NCBI RefSeq assembly: GCF_007644035.1
Contig: NZ_VMTV02000162.1
Location: 1 to 64,000, forward strand
DNA: 64,000 nucleotides
Source: Vogesella mureinivorans
Lineage (GTDB): Bacteria; Pseudomonadota; Gammaproteobacteria; Burkholderiales; Chromobacteriaceae
Direction: 5' to 3'
Part shown: piece after piece, positions 8,290 to 15,723 of the stretch
Position numbering within the stretch: position 1 is the stretch's first letter
Layout: each line of letters begins with the position of its first letter
Notes under the pieces: model-generated
What the model saw: the letters and a program-made list of their open reading frames with translations, nothing else
Database searches by the model: none
Told to the model about the DNA's origin: nothing
Position numbers and translations under genes: made by a program

Positions 8290-9146
8290 TACAGCTGGCG
8301 CACCATCGGTGCCCGCGTGTCGCCCTCTGCACGGGCTATCCACCATTGCTGCCCAGGCTGCGCCGGGTAGCCCGCCACCGCCTGCAGCCTGCCGGCAGCC
8401 ATGGCGTCGGCCACTTGCCAGCGCGACAGCCACGCCACGCCCAGGCTGCGCTCGGCTGCTTCTTGCAGCAGGCGGGCATCGTCCACAATCAGGCGGCGGC
8501 GAAAGCCCGCCAGCGCGGCGGGTAGCGCCTCGTGCCCGCTGCCTATCGTCAGCGCACGCTCCAGGCACAGCAGGCCGGCATGGGCCGCGTGTTCGGCCAG
8601 CGGCAGCGGTGCCAGCCGCTGCGCCAGTGCCGGGCTGGCCACCAGTAGCTGCTCATCCTGCAGCCACGGCTGCTCCAGCACACCCGGCTGCTGCAGTGGC
8701 CGCGCCACGATATTGATATCCACATCCAGCTCGTCTACATAGCGTGCGCTTTCGTCAGTAGACAGCAGCGGGCATAAGCCGGGCAGCGCCTGCTGCAATG
8801 CGGCCAACCTGGGCAGCAGCCAGCCCTGCTGCAATGGCGCCGGGCACACCAGCACCACCAGCCCCGGGTCCAGATACGTGGCAATACGCCCCAGCCCGCT
8901 TTTTAGCGCGTCCAGCGACAGCTGCACGCTGCGCAGCAGTACCTCGCCCGCCACGGTCAGCTCTACCCCGCGCCCTACCCGGCTAAACAGCGGCTGGCCA
9001 AGCTGTTCTTCCAGCTGCTGTATCTGGTGGCTAATGGCGGACTGCGACAGGTACAGCTCTTCGGCCGCACGGGAAAAGCTGCCCAGCCTGGCGGCGGCCT
9101 CGAAGCCGCTAAGCAGGCGTAACGACGGAATACGTGGCTTGTTCAT
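8253..9146 (-). CDS. LysR-type regulator (GcvA-like), divergent from the agmatine genes
   Basis: This 297-residue LysR regulator has the N-terminal winged helix with GFEAAARLGSFSRAAEELYL and SQSAISHQIQQLEEQLG. The PSLRLLSGFEAAAR opening and the C-terminal sensor domain resemble the GcvA/AmpR branch. ATG 9146 gives MNKPRIPSLR and fits family length; the longer frame adds nine poorly conserved residues. It is divergently transcribed from agmatine deiminase with 94 bp between the starts, the usual arrangement of a LysR regulator and its target. It probably activates the agmatine operon, perhaps with agmatine or putrescine as effector; that is inference. Confidence 0.8.
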   Translation of the reverse strand: MNKPRIPSLRLLSGFEAAARLGSFSRAAEELYLSQSAISHQIQQLEEQLGQPLFSRVGRGVELTVAGEVLLRSVQLSLDALKSGLGRIATYLDPGLVVLVCPAPLQQGWLLPRLAALQQALPGLCPLLSTDESARYVDELDVDINIVARPLQQPGVLEQPWLQDEQLLVASPALAQRLAPLPLAEHAAHAGLLCLERALTIGSGHEALPAALAGFRRRLIVDDARLLQEAAERSLGVAWLSRWQVADAMAAGRLQAVAGYPAQPGQQWWIARAEGDTRAPMVRQLYQWLLDEAARVV

Positions 9147-9240
9147 ATGAGAAAACCTGGTCAATACCCGCAATAAACATCAATTTTTCTAAAGTCATGC
9201 TAGCGCCACAATACGCCCATCACAACAGGAGGCAAACCAG
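9147..9240. promoter_or_regulatory. Divergent LysR/aguA promoter region
   Basis: This 94-bp region separates two divergent genes and must hold both promoters and the LysR binding site. It is AT-richer than its surroundings, with TCAATTTTTCTAAAGTCATG in the middle. AGGAGG sits about 7-12 bp before the aguA ATG. No unambiguous T-N11-A box could be picked by eye. Confidence 0.5.
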
Positions 9241-10272
9241 ATGGGACGTTTTGATGCACGCATACAGGGCTACCGCATGCCCGCCGAATGGGAAACCCAG
9301 CACACCACCTGGCTGGGCTGGCCGATGCTGGCCGACCGCGAAGAACTGTGGGGTGAACACTACGCCCAGGTGGTGGCCGAGTTTGCGCTGACCGCCCGCA
9401 CCATTGCCCGCTACCAGCGCTGCGTGGTGACCGCGCATCACAGCCTGGCGGCGCAGGCGCGCGAGCTGTGCGGCCCCACGGTAACGGTGCTGCCGGTGGC
9501 GGCTGAGGACAACTGGGTGCGCGACTGCGGCCCCATCTTCTTGCAAGGCCAGGGCGGGCAGTTGGCCGCAGCGGCGTTCCGCTTTAACGCCTGGGGCAAT
9601 AAATACCAGCCCTACGATGGCTGCCAGCAGCTAGCCCAAGACATCGCCCGCCACGCCGGCGCCACACTGTTCAACAGCGATATGGTGCTGGAAGGCGGCT
9701 CGTTCTACGTGGATGGCCAGGGCACGCTGCTCACCACCGAAAGCTGCCTGCTGCACCCCAACCGCAACCCCGGTATGCGCCGCGCCGAGATCGAAGAAGA
9801 GCTGGGCCGCATGCTGGGCATCCGCAAGGTGATCTGGCTACCGGGCAACCCGCTGGAGGTAGAAACCAACGGCCATGTGGACGGCATCGCCTCGTTCATC
9901 GCGCCAGGCCAGGTGCTGTGCCAGGGCGCCACGCCAGACCAGGGCGACTACTACTACGTGCTGCGCGAAAACCGCCGCGCACTGGCGCTGGCCACCGACG
10001 CCCGCGGCCGCGCGTTCAGCTTTCTGGAGCTGCCCTCGCCGCAGGTCACCCAGCGCTACGACAGCGAACGCTACTGCGACTGCTACGCCAACTACATCCT
10101 GCTCAACGGCGCGGTGATCAGCACCGCCTTTGGCGTGGCCGAAGACGCCGCCGCGCGCGAGGTGTTTGCCCAGGCCTTCCCGGGGCGCGAGGTCGTGCTG
10201 CTGCCGGTGACCGCCATCTCCATCGGCGGCGGCAGCCTGCACTGCTCCACCCAGCAACAGCCAGCCGTCTGA
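9241..10272 (+). CDS. aguA: Agmatine deiminase, cytoplasmic
   Basis: This 343-residue guanidino-modifying enzyme hydrolyses agmatine to N-carbamoylputrescine and ammonia. Family features are MPAEWETQHTTWLGWP at the N-terminus, the substrate-binding DNWVRDCGPIF, FNAWGNKY, MVLEGGSFYVDG, TNGHVDG with the catalytic His, and the C-terminal GGGSLHCSTQQQPAV containing the nucleophilic Cys. There is no signal peptide, so it acts in the cytoplasm. A strong AGGAGG precedes the ATG. It is followed after 35 bp by aguB, so the two consecutive steps are made together. Confidence 0.95.
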   Translation: MGRFDARIQGYRMPAEWETQHTTWLGWPMLADREELWGEHYAQVVAEFALTARTIARYQRCVVTAHHSLAAQARELCGPTVTVLPVAAEDNWVRDCGPIFLQGQGGQLAAAAFRFNAWGNKYQPYDGCQQLAQDIARHAGATLFNSDMVLEGGSFYVDGQGTLLTTESCLLHPNRNPGMRRAEIEEELGRMLGIRKVIWLPGNPLEVETNGHVDGIASFIAPGQVLCQGATPDQGDYYYVLRENRRALALATDARGRAFSFLELPSPQVTQRYDSERYCDCYANYILLNGAVISTAFGVAEDAAAREVFAQAFPGREVVLLPVTAISIGGGSLHCSTQQQPAV

Positions 10273-10307
10273 GCCTGGCAGCACACAACACACCAAGGAG
10301 AACCCCC

Positions 10308-11231
10308 ATGAGCCGAACCCTTACCGTCGCCGCCGTACAAATGGCCTCCGGCAGCTGGCAGACAGAACACAATATGGACCGTGCCGAACGGCTGATCCGC
10401 CAGGCTGCCGCCGCCGGCGCACAGCTGGTGCTGTGCCCCGAGCTATTCATGCTGCCCTACTTCTGCATCGACCAGCACGTAGACCACCTGCAGCTGGCGC
10501 AGCCGTTTGCAGGCCACCCCGGCATCGCCCGCTTTGCCCGCCTGGCCGGCGAGCTGGGCGTGGTCATCCCCATCGGCTTTTTCGAGCGCGCCGGTAATGC
10601 CGCCTACAACAGCATTGCCGTGGCCGATAGCGATGGCCGCGTGCTGGGCGTATACCGCAAGACGCACATTCCGGACGGGCCGGGCTACACCGAAAAGTTC
10701 TACTTCACCCCCGGTGATACCGGCTTCAAGGTATGGGACACCCGCGTGGGCAAAATCGGCATCGGCATCTGCTGGGACCAGTGGTACCCGGAAACCGCGC
10801 GCAGCCTGGCGCTGATGGGCGCCGAGGTACTGTGCTTCCCCACCATTATCGGTAGCGAGCCGTTCAGTGCAGATTACGACTCATCCGGCCACTGGCAGCG
10901 CACCATGCAGGGCCACGCTGCGGCCAACATGCTGCCGGTAGTGGCCGCCAACCGCATCGGCAGCGAAACCGGCATCGGCAACGGCAACCCGCACCAGCAG
11001 GGCCTGAGCGCCACCTTTTACGGCAGCAGCTTTATTGCCGACCACACCGGCCACAAGGTGCAAGAGGCTGGCCGCAGCGAGGAAGCCATCCTGCTGCACA
11101 CCTTCGACCTGGACGCCATCCGCGACGAGCGCCAGAGCTGGGGCTTCTTCCGCGACCGCCGCCCCGAGATGTACCGCACGCTGCTGACTAGCGACGGTGC
11201 AGCATCCTGCTACCAAGGAGCCCCCGCATGA
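10308..11231 (+). CDS. aguB: N-carbamoylputrescine amidase
   Basis: This 307-residue nitrilase-superfamily enzyme converts N-carbamoylputrescine to putrescine, CO2 and ammonia. The Glu-Lys-Cys triad is visible: CPELFMLPYF (Glu), YRKTHIPDGPGY (Lys) and GIGICWDQWYPE (Cys). The conserved WGFFRDRRPEMY sequence near the C-terminus is characteristic of AguB. ATG 10308 follows AAGGAG by 7 bp. The TGA stop overlaps the ATG of the binding-protein gene, so agmatine-to-putrescine conversion and solute capture are translationally linked. Confidence 0.95.
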   Translation: MSRTLTVAAVQMASGSWQTEHNMDRAERLIRQAAAAGAQLVLCPELFMLPYFCIDQHVDHLQLAQPFAGHPGIARFARLAGELGVVIPIGFFERAGNAAYNSIAVADSDGRVLGVYRKTHIPDGPGYTEKFYFTPGDTGFKVWDTRVGKIGIGICWDQWYPETARSLALMGAEVLCFPTIIGSEPFSADYDSSGHWQRTMQGHAAANMLPVVAANRIGSETGIGNGNPHQQGLSATFYGSSFIADHTGHKVQEAGRSEEAILLHTFDLDAIRDERQSWGFFRDRRPEMYRTLLTSDGAASCYQGAPA

Positions 11232-12322
11232 GCCCGCGCCACAGCCTGTTAGCCGCCGCACTGGCGCTGGCCTGCACCGCAGGCCACGCCGCCGAAGAGA
11301 AAATCCTCTACCTGTTCAACTGGGCCGACTACTTTGCCCCCGACACACTCAGCCAGTTTGAAAAGGAAACCGGCATCAAGGTACGACTGGACGTGTACGA
11401 CAGCGATGAAACGCTGCAAGCCAAGCTGCTCACCGGCGACAGCGGCTACGACGTGGTATGGCCCAGCAACGACTTCATGGCCAAGCAGATCCAGGCCGGC
11501 GTATACCGCCCGCTGGACAAAAGCAAGCTGCCCAACCTGAAGCACCTGGACCCGCGGCTGATGAATATCATCGCCCAGTCCGACCCCGGCCACCGCTACG
11601 GCGTGCCCTATATGTGGGGCACCATCGGCGTGGGCTACGACCGGGTAAAGGTAGAAAAACTGCTGGGCAAGGTACCCGCCAACAGCATGGACCTGCTGTT
11701 CGACCCCGCCACCAGCGCCAAGTTGGCCGCAGGCGGCTGCCGCCTGGGCGTGCAGGACTCGGCCAGCGCCATGCTGCCGCTGGCGCTGCGCTACATCGGC
11801 CGCGACCCGGTCAACCCCGCCAAAGCCGACTTTGACGCTGCGCTGGCCATGCTGAAAAAAGTGCGCCAACACATCAGCCTGTTTGTGGCCTCGCCCAACG
11901 CCAACGAGCTGATCAGCGGCGAGCTGTGCGTGTTTGCCGGCTACTCCGGCGCCATCAACCTGGCGGCAGAAAAAGTACGCGAACAAGGCGGCAAGCGCAG
12001 CATTGTGTACGACATCCCCAGCATGGGCAGCCTGATGTGGTTCGACGGCATGCTCATCCCCAAAACCGCGCGCCACCCCGACAACGCCCACGCCTTCATC
12101 AACTACATCCTGCGCCCGGACGTGGTGGCCAAGATCAGCAACGCCACCCGCTACGCCAACGCCAACCTGGGCGCACTCAAGCTGATGGACCGCACGCTGG
12201 TAAGCAACCCCAGCGTGTATCTGAATGACGAGCGCAAGAAAACGCTATTCCTGCAAAAAGTGCAAAGCAGCGACACCACGCGGCTGGAAGGCCGCACCTG
12301 GATGAGCTTCAAAAAGGGCTGA
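11228..12322 (+). CDS. Periplasmic polyamine-binding protein (PotF-like)
   Basis: This 364-residue protein has a cleavable signal peptide (cut near GHA-AEE, residue 21) and a PotD/PotF-type solute-binding fold. LYLFNWADYFAPDTL, YDSDETLQAKLLTG, YDVVWPSNDF, YMWGTIGVGYD and SGAINLAAE match the polyamine-binding family. The expected ligands are putrescine, agmatine or spermidine. No ABC permease or ATPase genes lie in this cluster, so it must either use a transporter encoded elsewhere or act as a periplasmic capture/sensor protein. It is coupled to aguB (ATGA) and followed by an exported deiminase. Confidence 0.85.
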   Translation: MSPRHSLLAAALALACTAGHAAEEKILYLFNWADYFAPDTLSQFEKETGIKVRLDVYDSDETLQAKLLTGDSGYDVVWPSNDFMAKQIQAGVYRPLDKSKLPNLKHLDPRLMNIIAQSDPGHRYGVPYMWGTIGVGYDRVKVEKLLGKVPANSMDLLFDPATSAKLAAGGCRLGVQDSASAMLPLALRYIGRDPVNPAKADFDAALAMLKKVRQHISLFVASPNANELISGELCVFAGYSGAINLAAEKVREQGGKRSIVYDIPSMGSLMWFDGMLIPKTARHPDNAHAFINYILRPDVVAKISNATRYANANLGALKLMDRTLVSNPSVYLNDERKKTLFLQKVQSSDTTRLEGRTWMSFKKG

Positions 12323-12343
12323 CCGCCACCTAAAGGACACACC

Positions 12344-13450
12344 ATGAACCGACGACACTTTCTGGGCTACAGCAGCGCCAGCCTGCTCGCCAGCGCACTG
12401 GGCAGCCACGCGCTGCTGGCCAGCGCCCCCGCCCATGCGGCCAACCCCACCCGCTGGCGCATGCCGGACGAAGGCGAACCGCACGCCGCCACCTGGCTGG
12501 CCTTTGCTGCCAGCCAGGCCATCTGGGGGCGCAAGCTGCTGGCCGGCGCCCGCGACAGCCAGGCGCGCATTGCCCAGGCGATTGCCGGCTACGAAACCGT
12601 AAACATGCTGGTGCGCGAACAGGACTACGACCTGGCCTACCGCCTGTGCGGTGCGGCGGCCAACCTGGTGGTGGCCCCGCTGGACGACCTGTGGCTGCGC
12701 GACAGCGGCCCGGTGTTTGTAGAAGACGCACAAGGCCAGCGCGCCGCTATCGACTTCAACTTTAACGGCTGGGGCAAAAAGCAAACCCACGCCAACGATG
12801 CCAAAGTCGCCGCCCGCGTGGCCGCACACAGCCGCACCCCGCTGCTGCATACCAAGCTGGTACTGGAAGGCGGCGGCATAGAAGTAGACGGCGAAGGCAC
12901 CGCCATCATTACCGAAAGCTGCGTACTGAACCGTAACCGCAACCCCGGTGTGAGCAAAGCGGCTTGCGAAACCGAGCTCAAACGCCTACTGGGCTTGCAA
13001 AAGATCATCTGGCTGCCTGGCATTGCCGGACGGGATATTACCGACGGCCACACCGACTTTTACGCCCGCTTTGCCGGCCCCGGCGTGGTAGTGGTACACA
13101 GCGATACCGACCCGGCCTCGTACGACTACGCCGTCACCCGCCGCCACCTCGACATCCTGAAAACCGCCACCGACGCCCGTGGCCGCAAGCTGCAGCTGAT
13201 CGTGATCCCCGGTGCGCGCAGCACACGGCCGCGCTACCGCAATGCCGACTTTGCCGCTGGCTACATCAATTTTTATGTGTGCAACCACGCCGTGATCGCG
13301 CCGCAGTTTGGCGACGTGCGCGCCGACAGCTACTGCCGCGACGCGCTGCAGGATGCCTTCCCCAGCCGCGACGTGGTGCAGCTGGATATCGACGCCATTG
13401 CCGCCGGTGGCGGGGGCATACACTGTATTACGCAACAGCAGCCCGCCTGA
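12344..13450 (+). CDS. Exported agmatine-deiminase-family protein, copy 1
   Basis: This 368-residue protein has a Tat-like signal (RRHFLGYSS, then a hydrophobic run to AHA-AN near residue 33) and is therefore periplasmic. The mature part keeps every AguA landmark: MPDEGEPHAATWLAF, LDDLWLRDSGPVFV, FNFNGWG, LVLEGGGIEVDGEG, ITDGHTDFYARF with the catalytic His, and the terminal GGGGIHCITQQQPA with the nucleophilic Cys. The active site looks intact. Agmatine or another guanidino compound such as a peptidyl-arginine could be the substrate. It lies 21 bp after the PotF-like gene in the same operon. Confidence 0.85.
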   Translation: MNRRHFLGYSSASLLASALGSHALLASAPAHAANPTRWRMPDEGEPHAATWLAFAASQAIWGRKLLAGARDSQARIAQAIAGYETVNMLVREQDYDLAYRLCGAAANLVVAPLDDLWLRDSGPVFVEDAQGQRAAIDFNFNGWGKKQTHANDAKVAARVAAHSRTPLLHTKLVLEGGGIEVDGEGTAIITESCVLNRNRNPGVSKAACETELKRLLGLQKIIWLPGIAGRDITDGHTDFYARFAGPGVVVVHSDTDPASYDYAVTRRHLDILKTATDARGRKLQLIVIPGARSTRPRYRNADFAAGYINFYVCNHAVIAPQFGDVRADSYCRDALQDAFPSRDVVQLDIDAIAAGGGGIHCITQQQPA

Positions 13451-13541
13451 GTCATTCCATCCGAATTGGTTAAATCGTTGCTGCCACCTATGGTAAGAAC
13501 ACCCCTGCGGCCAACCTTGGCCCCTGCTAGAAAGGCACACC

Positions 13542-14627
13542 ATGTTTACACGCAGACACTTTATCGCCTCCTCCGGCCTGGCCTTGCTCGGTAGCAGCCT
13601 GGCGCTGCCCACCCATGCCGCCGCCAGCAGCTGGCACATGCCGGATGAGGGCGAGCGCCACACCGCCACCTGGATGGCCTTTGGCCCCGGCACCGAGGTG
13701 TGGGGGGAAGACCTGCAGCGCGGCGCGCAAGAAGCCCTGGGCCGCATCGCCCGCGCCATCGTGGCCTATGAGCCGGTCAACATGCTGGTACGCAAAGAAG
13801 ACCATGACACCGCCAGCCGCCTGTGCGGCAACAAGGTAAAACTGATCGTGCAGGACATAGACGACCTGTGGATGCGCGACACCGGCCCGGTGTTTGTGAA
13901 GAACAGCAGCGGCCAACTGGCTGGCGTGGACTTCAACTTCAACGGCTGGGGCGACAAGCAGCAGCACGACGCTGACGCCGCCGTGGCCGGTTTTGTGTGC
14001 GAGCACAGCGGGGTAAGCCGGCTGGAAACCAAGCTGGTGCTAGAAGGCGGCGGTATCGAGGTAGATGGCCAGGGCACTGCCATCATCACCGAAAGCTGCG
14101 TGCTGAACCCCAACCGCAACCCGGGCGTAAGCAAAGCCGCCTGCGAAGCCGAGCTGAAACGCCTGCTGGGCCTGCAGAAAATCATCTGGCTACCCGGTAT
14201 TGCCGGGCGCGACATTACCGATGGCCATACCGACTTTTACGCCCGCTTTACCCAGCCGGGCGTAGTGGTAGCCGCACTGGATACCGACCCGCAATCCTAC
14301 GACCACCCAGTGACCAAGCGCCATCTGGACATCCTGAAAAGCGCCACCGACGCCCGCGGGCGCAAGCTGAAAGTGGTGGTGCTGAACGCACCTACCGATA
14401 TCCGCCCGCGCTACCGCAATGACGACTTTGCCGCCGGCTACATCAATTTTTACGTGTGCAACGGCGCGGTAATCGCCCCGCAGTTTGGCGACACACGCGC
14501 CGACCGCAACTGCCACGCCATCCTGCGCGAGCAGTTCCCCGGCCGCGACATTGTCCAGCTGGATATCGACGCCATCGCAGCGGGTGGCGGCGGCATACAC
14601 TGCACCACACAACAGCAGCCAGCCTGA
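13542..14627 (+). CDS. Exported agmatine-deiminase-family protein, copy 2
   Basis: This 361-residue paralogue is very similar to the preceding gene along its whole length, so a tandem duplication is likely. It has its own Tat-like signal (TRRHFIASSG, cut near THA-AA) and keeps DDLWMRDTGPVF, LVLEGGGIEVDGQG, ITDGHTDFYARF and GGGGIHCTTQQQPA, so catalysis is expected. The 91-bp gap before it carries a GAAAGG ribosome site, one CTGCGGCCAACCTT motif and a weak promoter-like pair, so it may have separate expression. A terminator follows. Why two exported copies are kept beside a cytoplasmic one is not known. Confidence 0.85.
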   Translation: MFTRRHFIASSGLALLGSSLALPTHAAASSWHMPDEGERHTATWMAFGPGTEVWGEDLQRGAQEALGRIARAIVAYEPVNMLVRKEDHDTASRLCGNKVKLIVQDIDDLWMRDTGPVFVKNSSGQLAGVDFNFNGWGDKQQHDADAAVAGFVCEHSGVSRLETKLVLEGGGIEVDGQGTAIITESCVLNPNRNPGVSKAACEAELKRLLGLQKIIWLPGIAGRDITDGHTDFYARFTQPGVVVAALDTDPQSYDHPVTKRHLDILKSATDARGRKLKVVVLNAPTDIRPRYRNDDFAAGYINFYVCNGAVIAPQFGDTRADRNCHAILREQFPGRDIVQLDIDAIAAGGGGIHCTTQQQPA

Positions 14628-14655
14628 GCCCCTGCGGCCAACCTTCCCCCACCCC

Positions 14656-14679
14656 GCCCGGCCCGCCAGCCGGGCTTTT
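14656..14679 (+). terminator. Rho-independent terminator of the agmatine operon
   Basis: Arms GCCCGGC (14656-14662) and GCCGGGC (14669-14675) with a 6-nt loop are followed by TTTT. It lies 29 bp after the second exported deiminase and 12 bp before the next ATG, so readthrough may feed the small membrane protein. Confidence 0.7.
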
Positions 14680-14691
14680 ACGGAGTACGCC

Positions 14692-15027
14692 ATGAGCCAA
14701 CCCGACCCCGACATGAACCACGACATGAAGGACTTCCGCCAGCCCATGGTGACCTCGCTGGGCATTATCCTGGGCTTCATGCTGAATTTTCTCGGCCAGT
14801 GGGCCATCCAGGACGACGGCGAGATAGCGGTCACCACCAAGGCCGACTTTGTGGTGGCGCTGGGCCTGATTGGCGCCATCGCGCTAATGCTGTGGGTGCT
14901 GTTCCGCCTGCTGAACAACCGCTACCCGCTGCAACAGGCCGGCCACTACTACCACACCACCTTCCGCGCCTACATGCTGGCCATCCTGCTGGCCTTTGGC
15001 GCGGTGGCGGCGGCGTTGTTCGTGTAG
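14692..15027 (+). CDS. Small integral membrane protein of unknown function
   Basis: This 111-residue protein has an acidic, Met/Asp-rich N-terminus and three predicted membrane helices (about residues 21-38, 52-72 and 91-110). A short RLLNNRYPLQQAGHYYHTTFRAY loop lies between the second and third. No family is recognised. ATG 14692 follows CGGAG by a good distance; longer in-frame starts would run through the terminator. It is the last gene on the plus strand before the convergent kdpE, and could be an accessory of the agmatine cluster or unrelated. Confidence 0.65.
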   Translation: MSQPDPDMNHDMKDFRQPMVTSLGIILGFMLNFLGQWAIQDDGEIAVTTKADFVVALGLIGAIALMLWVLFRLLNNRYPLQQAGHYYHTTFRAYMLAILLAFGAVAAALFV

Positions 15028-15030
15028 CGG

Positions 15031-15723
15031 CTAGCCGGCTGCCAGCCGGTAGCCCACGCCGGTTTCGGTCAGCAGGTAGCGCGGCTGGGCCGGGTCTTGC
15101 TCCAGCTTTTGCCGCAGGTGGGCCATGTAGATGCGCAGGTAGTGGTTGTGCTCGATGTGCGCCGGGCCCCACACCTCTTTCAGCAGCTGGCGGTGGGTCA
15201 GCACCTTGCCGCGCTGTGCAATCAGCGCCACCAGCAGGCGGTATTCCAGCTGCGTCAGGTGCAGCGGCTCGCCGCCGCGGCTAACGCTGCGCAGGCCCAG
15301 GTCTACCACTACGTCGCCCAGTGTGACTTTGTCGCTTTCGCTGGCGGCGCTGCTGCCACGGCGGCGCAGCTGGGCGCGCACGCGGGCTTGCAGCTCGCCG
15401 GTGCCAAACGGTTTGGTGAGGTAGTCGTCGGCGCCGGCGTCCAGCGCGGCGATCTTGTCGCCCTCGTCTACCCGTGCCGACAGCACGATCACCGGGACGC
15501 TGCTCCAGCTGCGCAGGTCCAGCAGCAGCGCCACGCCGTCGCCGTCGGGCAGGCCCAGGTCCAGCACCACTAGGTCGGGCTTGCGGGTACCGGCCTCGAT
15601 CAGGCCGCGCGCCACGCTATCCGCCTCGTACACGCGGTGGCCGTCTTCTTCCAGCGCCGCTTTCACAAAGCGGCGGATCACCGCCTCGTCTTCAATGACC
15701 AGAATGCTGGGGGCGTTGTTCAC
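15031..15723 (-). CDS. kdpE: KDP operon response regulator KdpE
   Basis: This 230-residue OmpR/PhoB-type regulator activates kdpFABC when potassium is limiting. The receiver domain (1-120) shows IEDE, the phosphoacceptor in VVLDLGLPDGDG, LSAR and the Lys in YLTKPF. The C-terminal winged-helix (about 130-228) contains LTQLEYRLLVALIAQRGKVLTHRQLL and the typical KdpE sequence HNHYLRIYMAHLRQKLE. Its start overlaps the end of kdpD by 4 bp, so sensor and regulator are translationally coupled. It converges with the small membrane-protein gene, leaving only 3 bp between stops. Confidence 0.95.
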   Translation of the reverse strand: MNNAPSILVIEDEAVIRRFVKAALEEDGHRVYEADSVARGLIEAGTRKPDLVVLDLGLPDGDGVALLLDLRSWSSVPVIVLSARVDEGDKIAALDAGADDYLTKPFGTGELQARVRAQLRRRGSSAASESDKVTLGDVVVDLGLRSVSRGGEPLHLTQLEYRLLVALIAQRGKVLTHRQLLKEVWGPAHIEHNHYLRIYMAHLRQKLEQDPAQPRYLLTETGVGYRLAAG

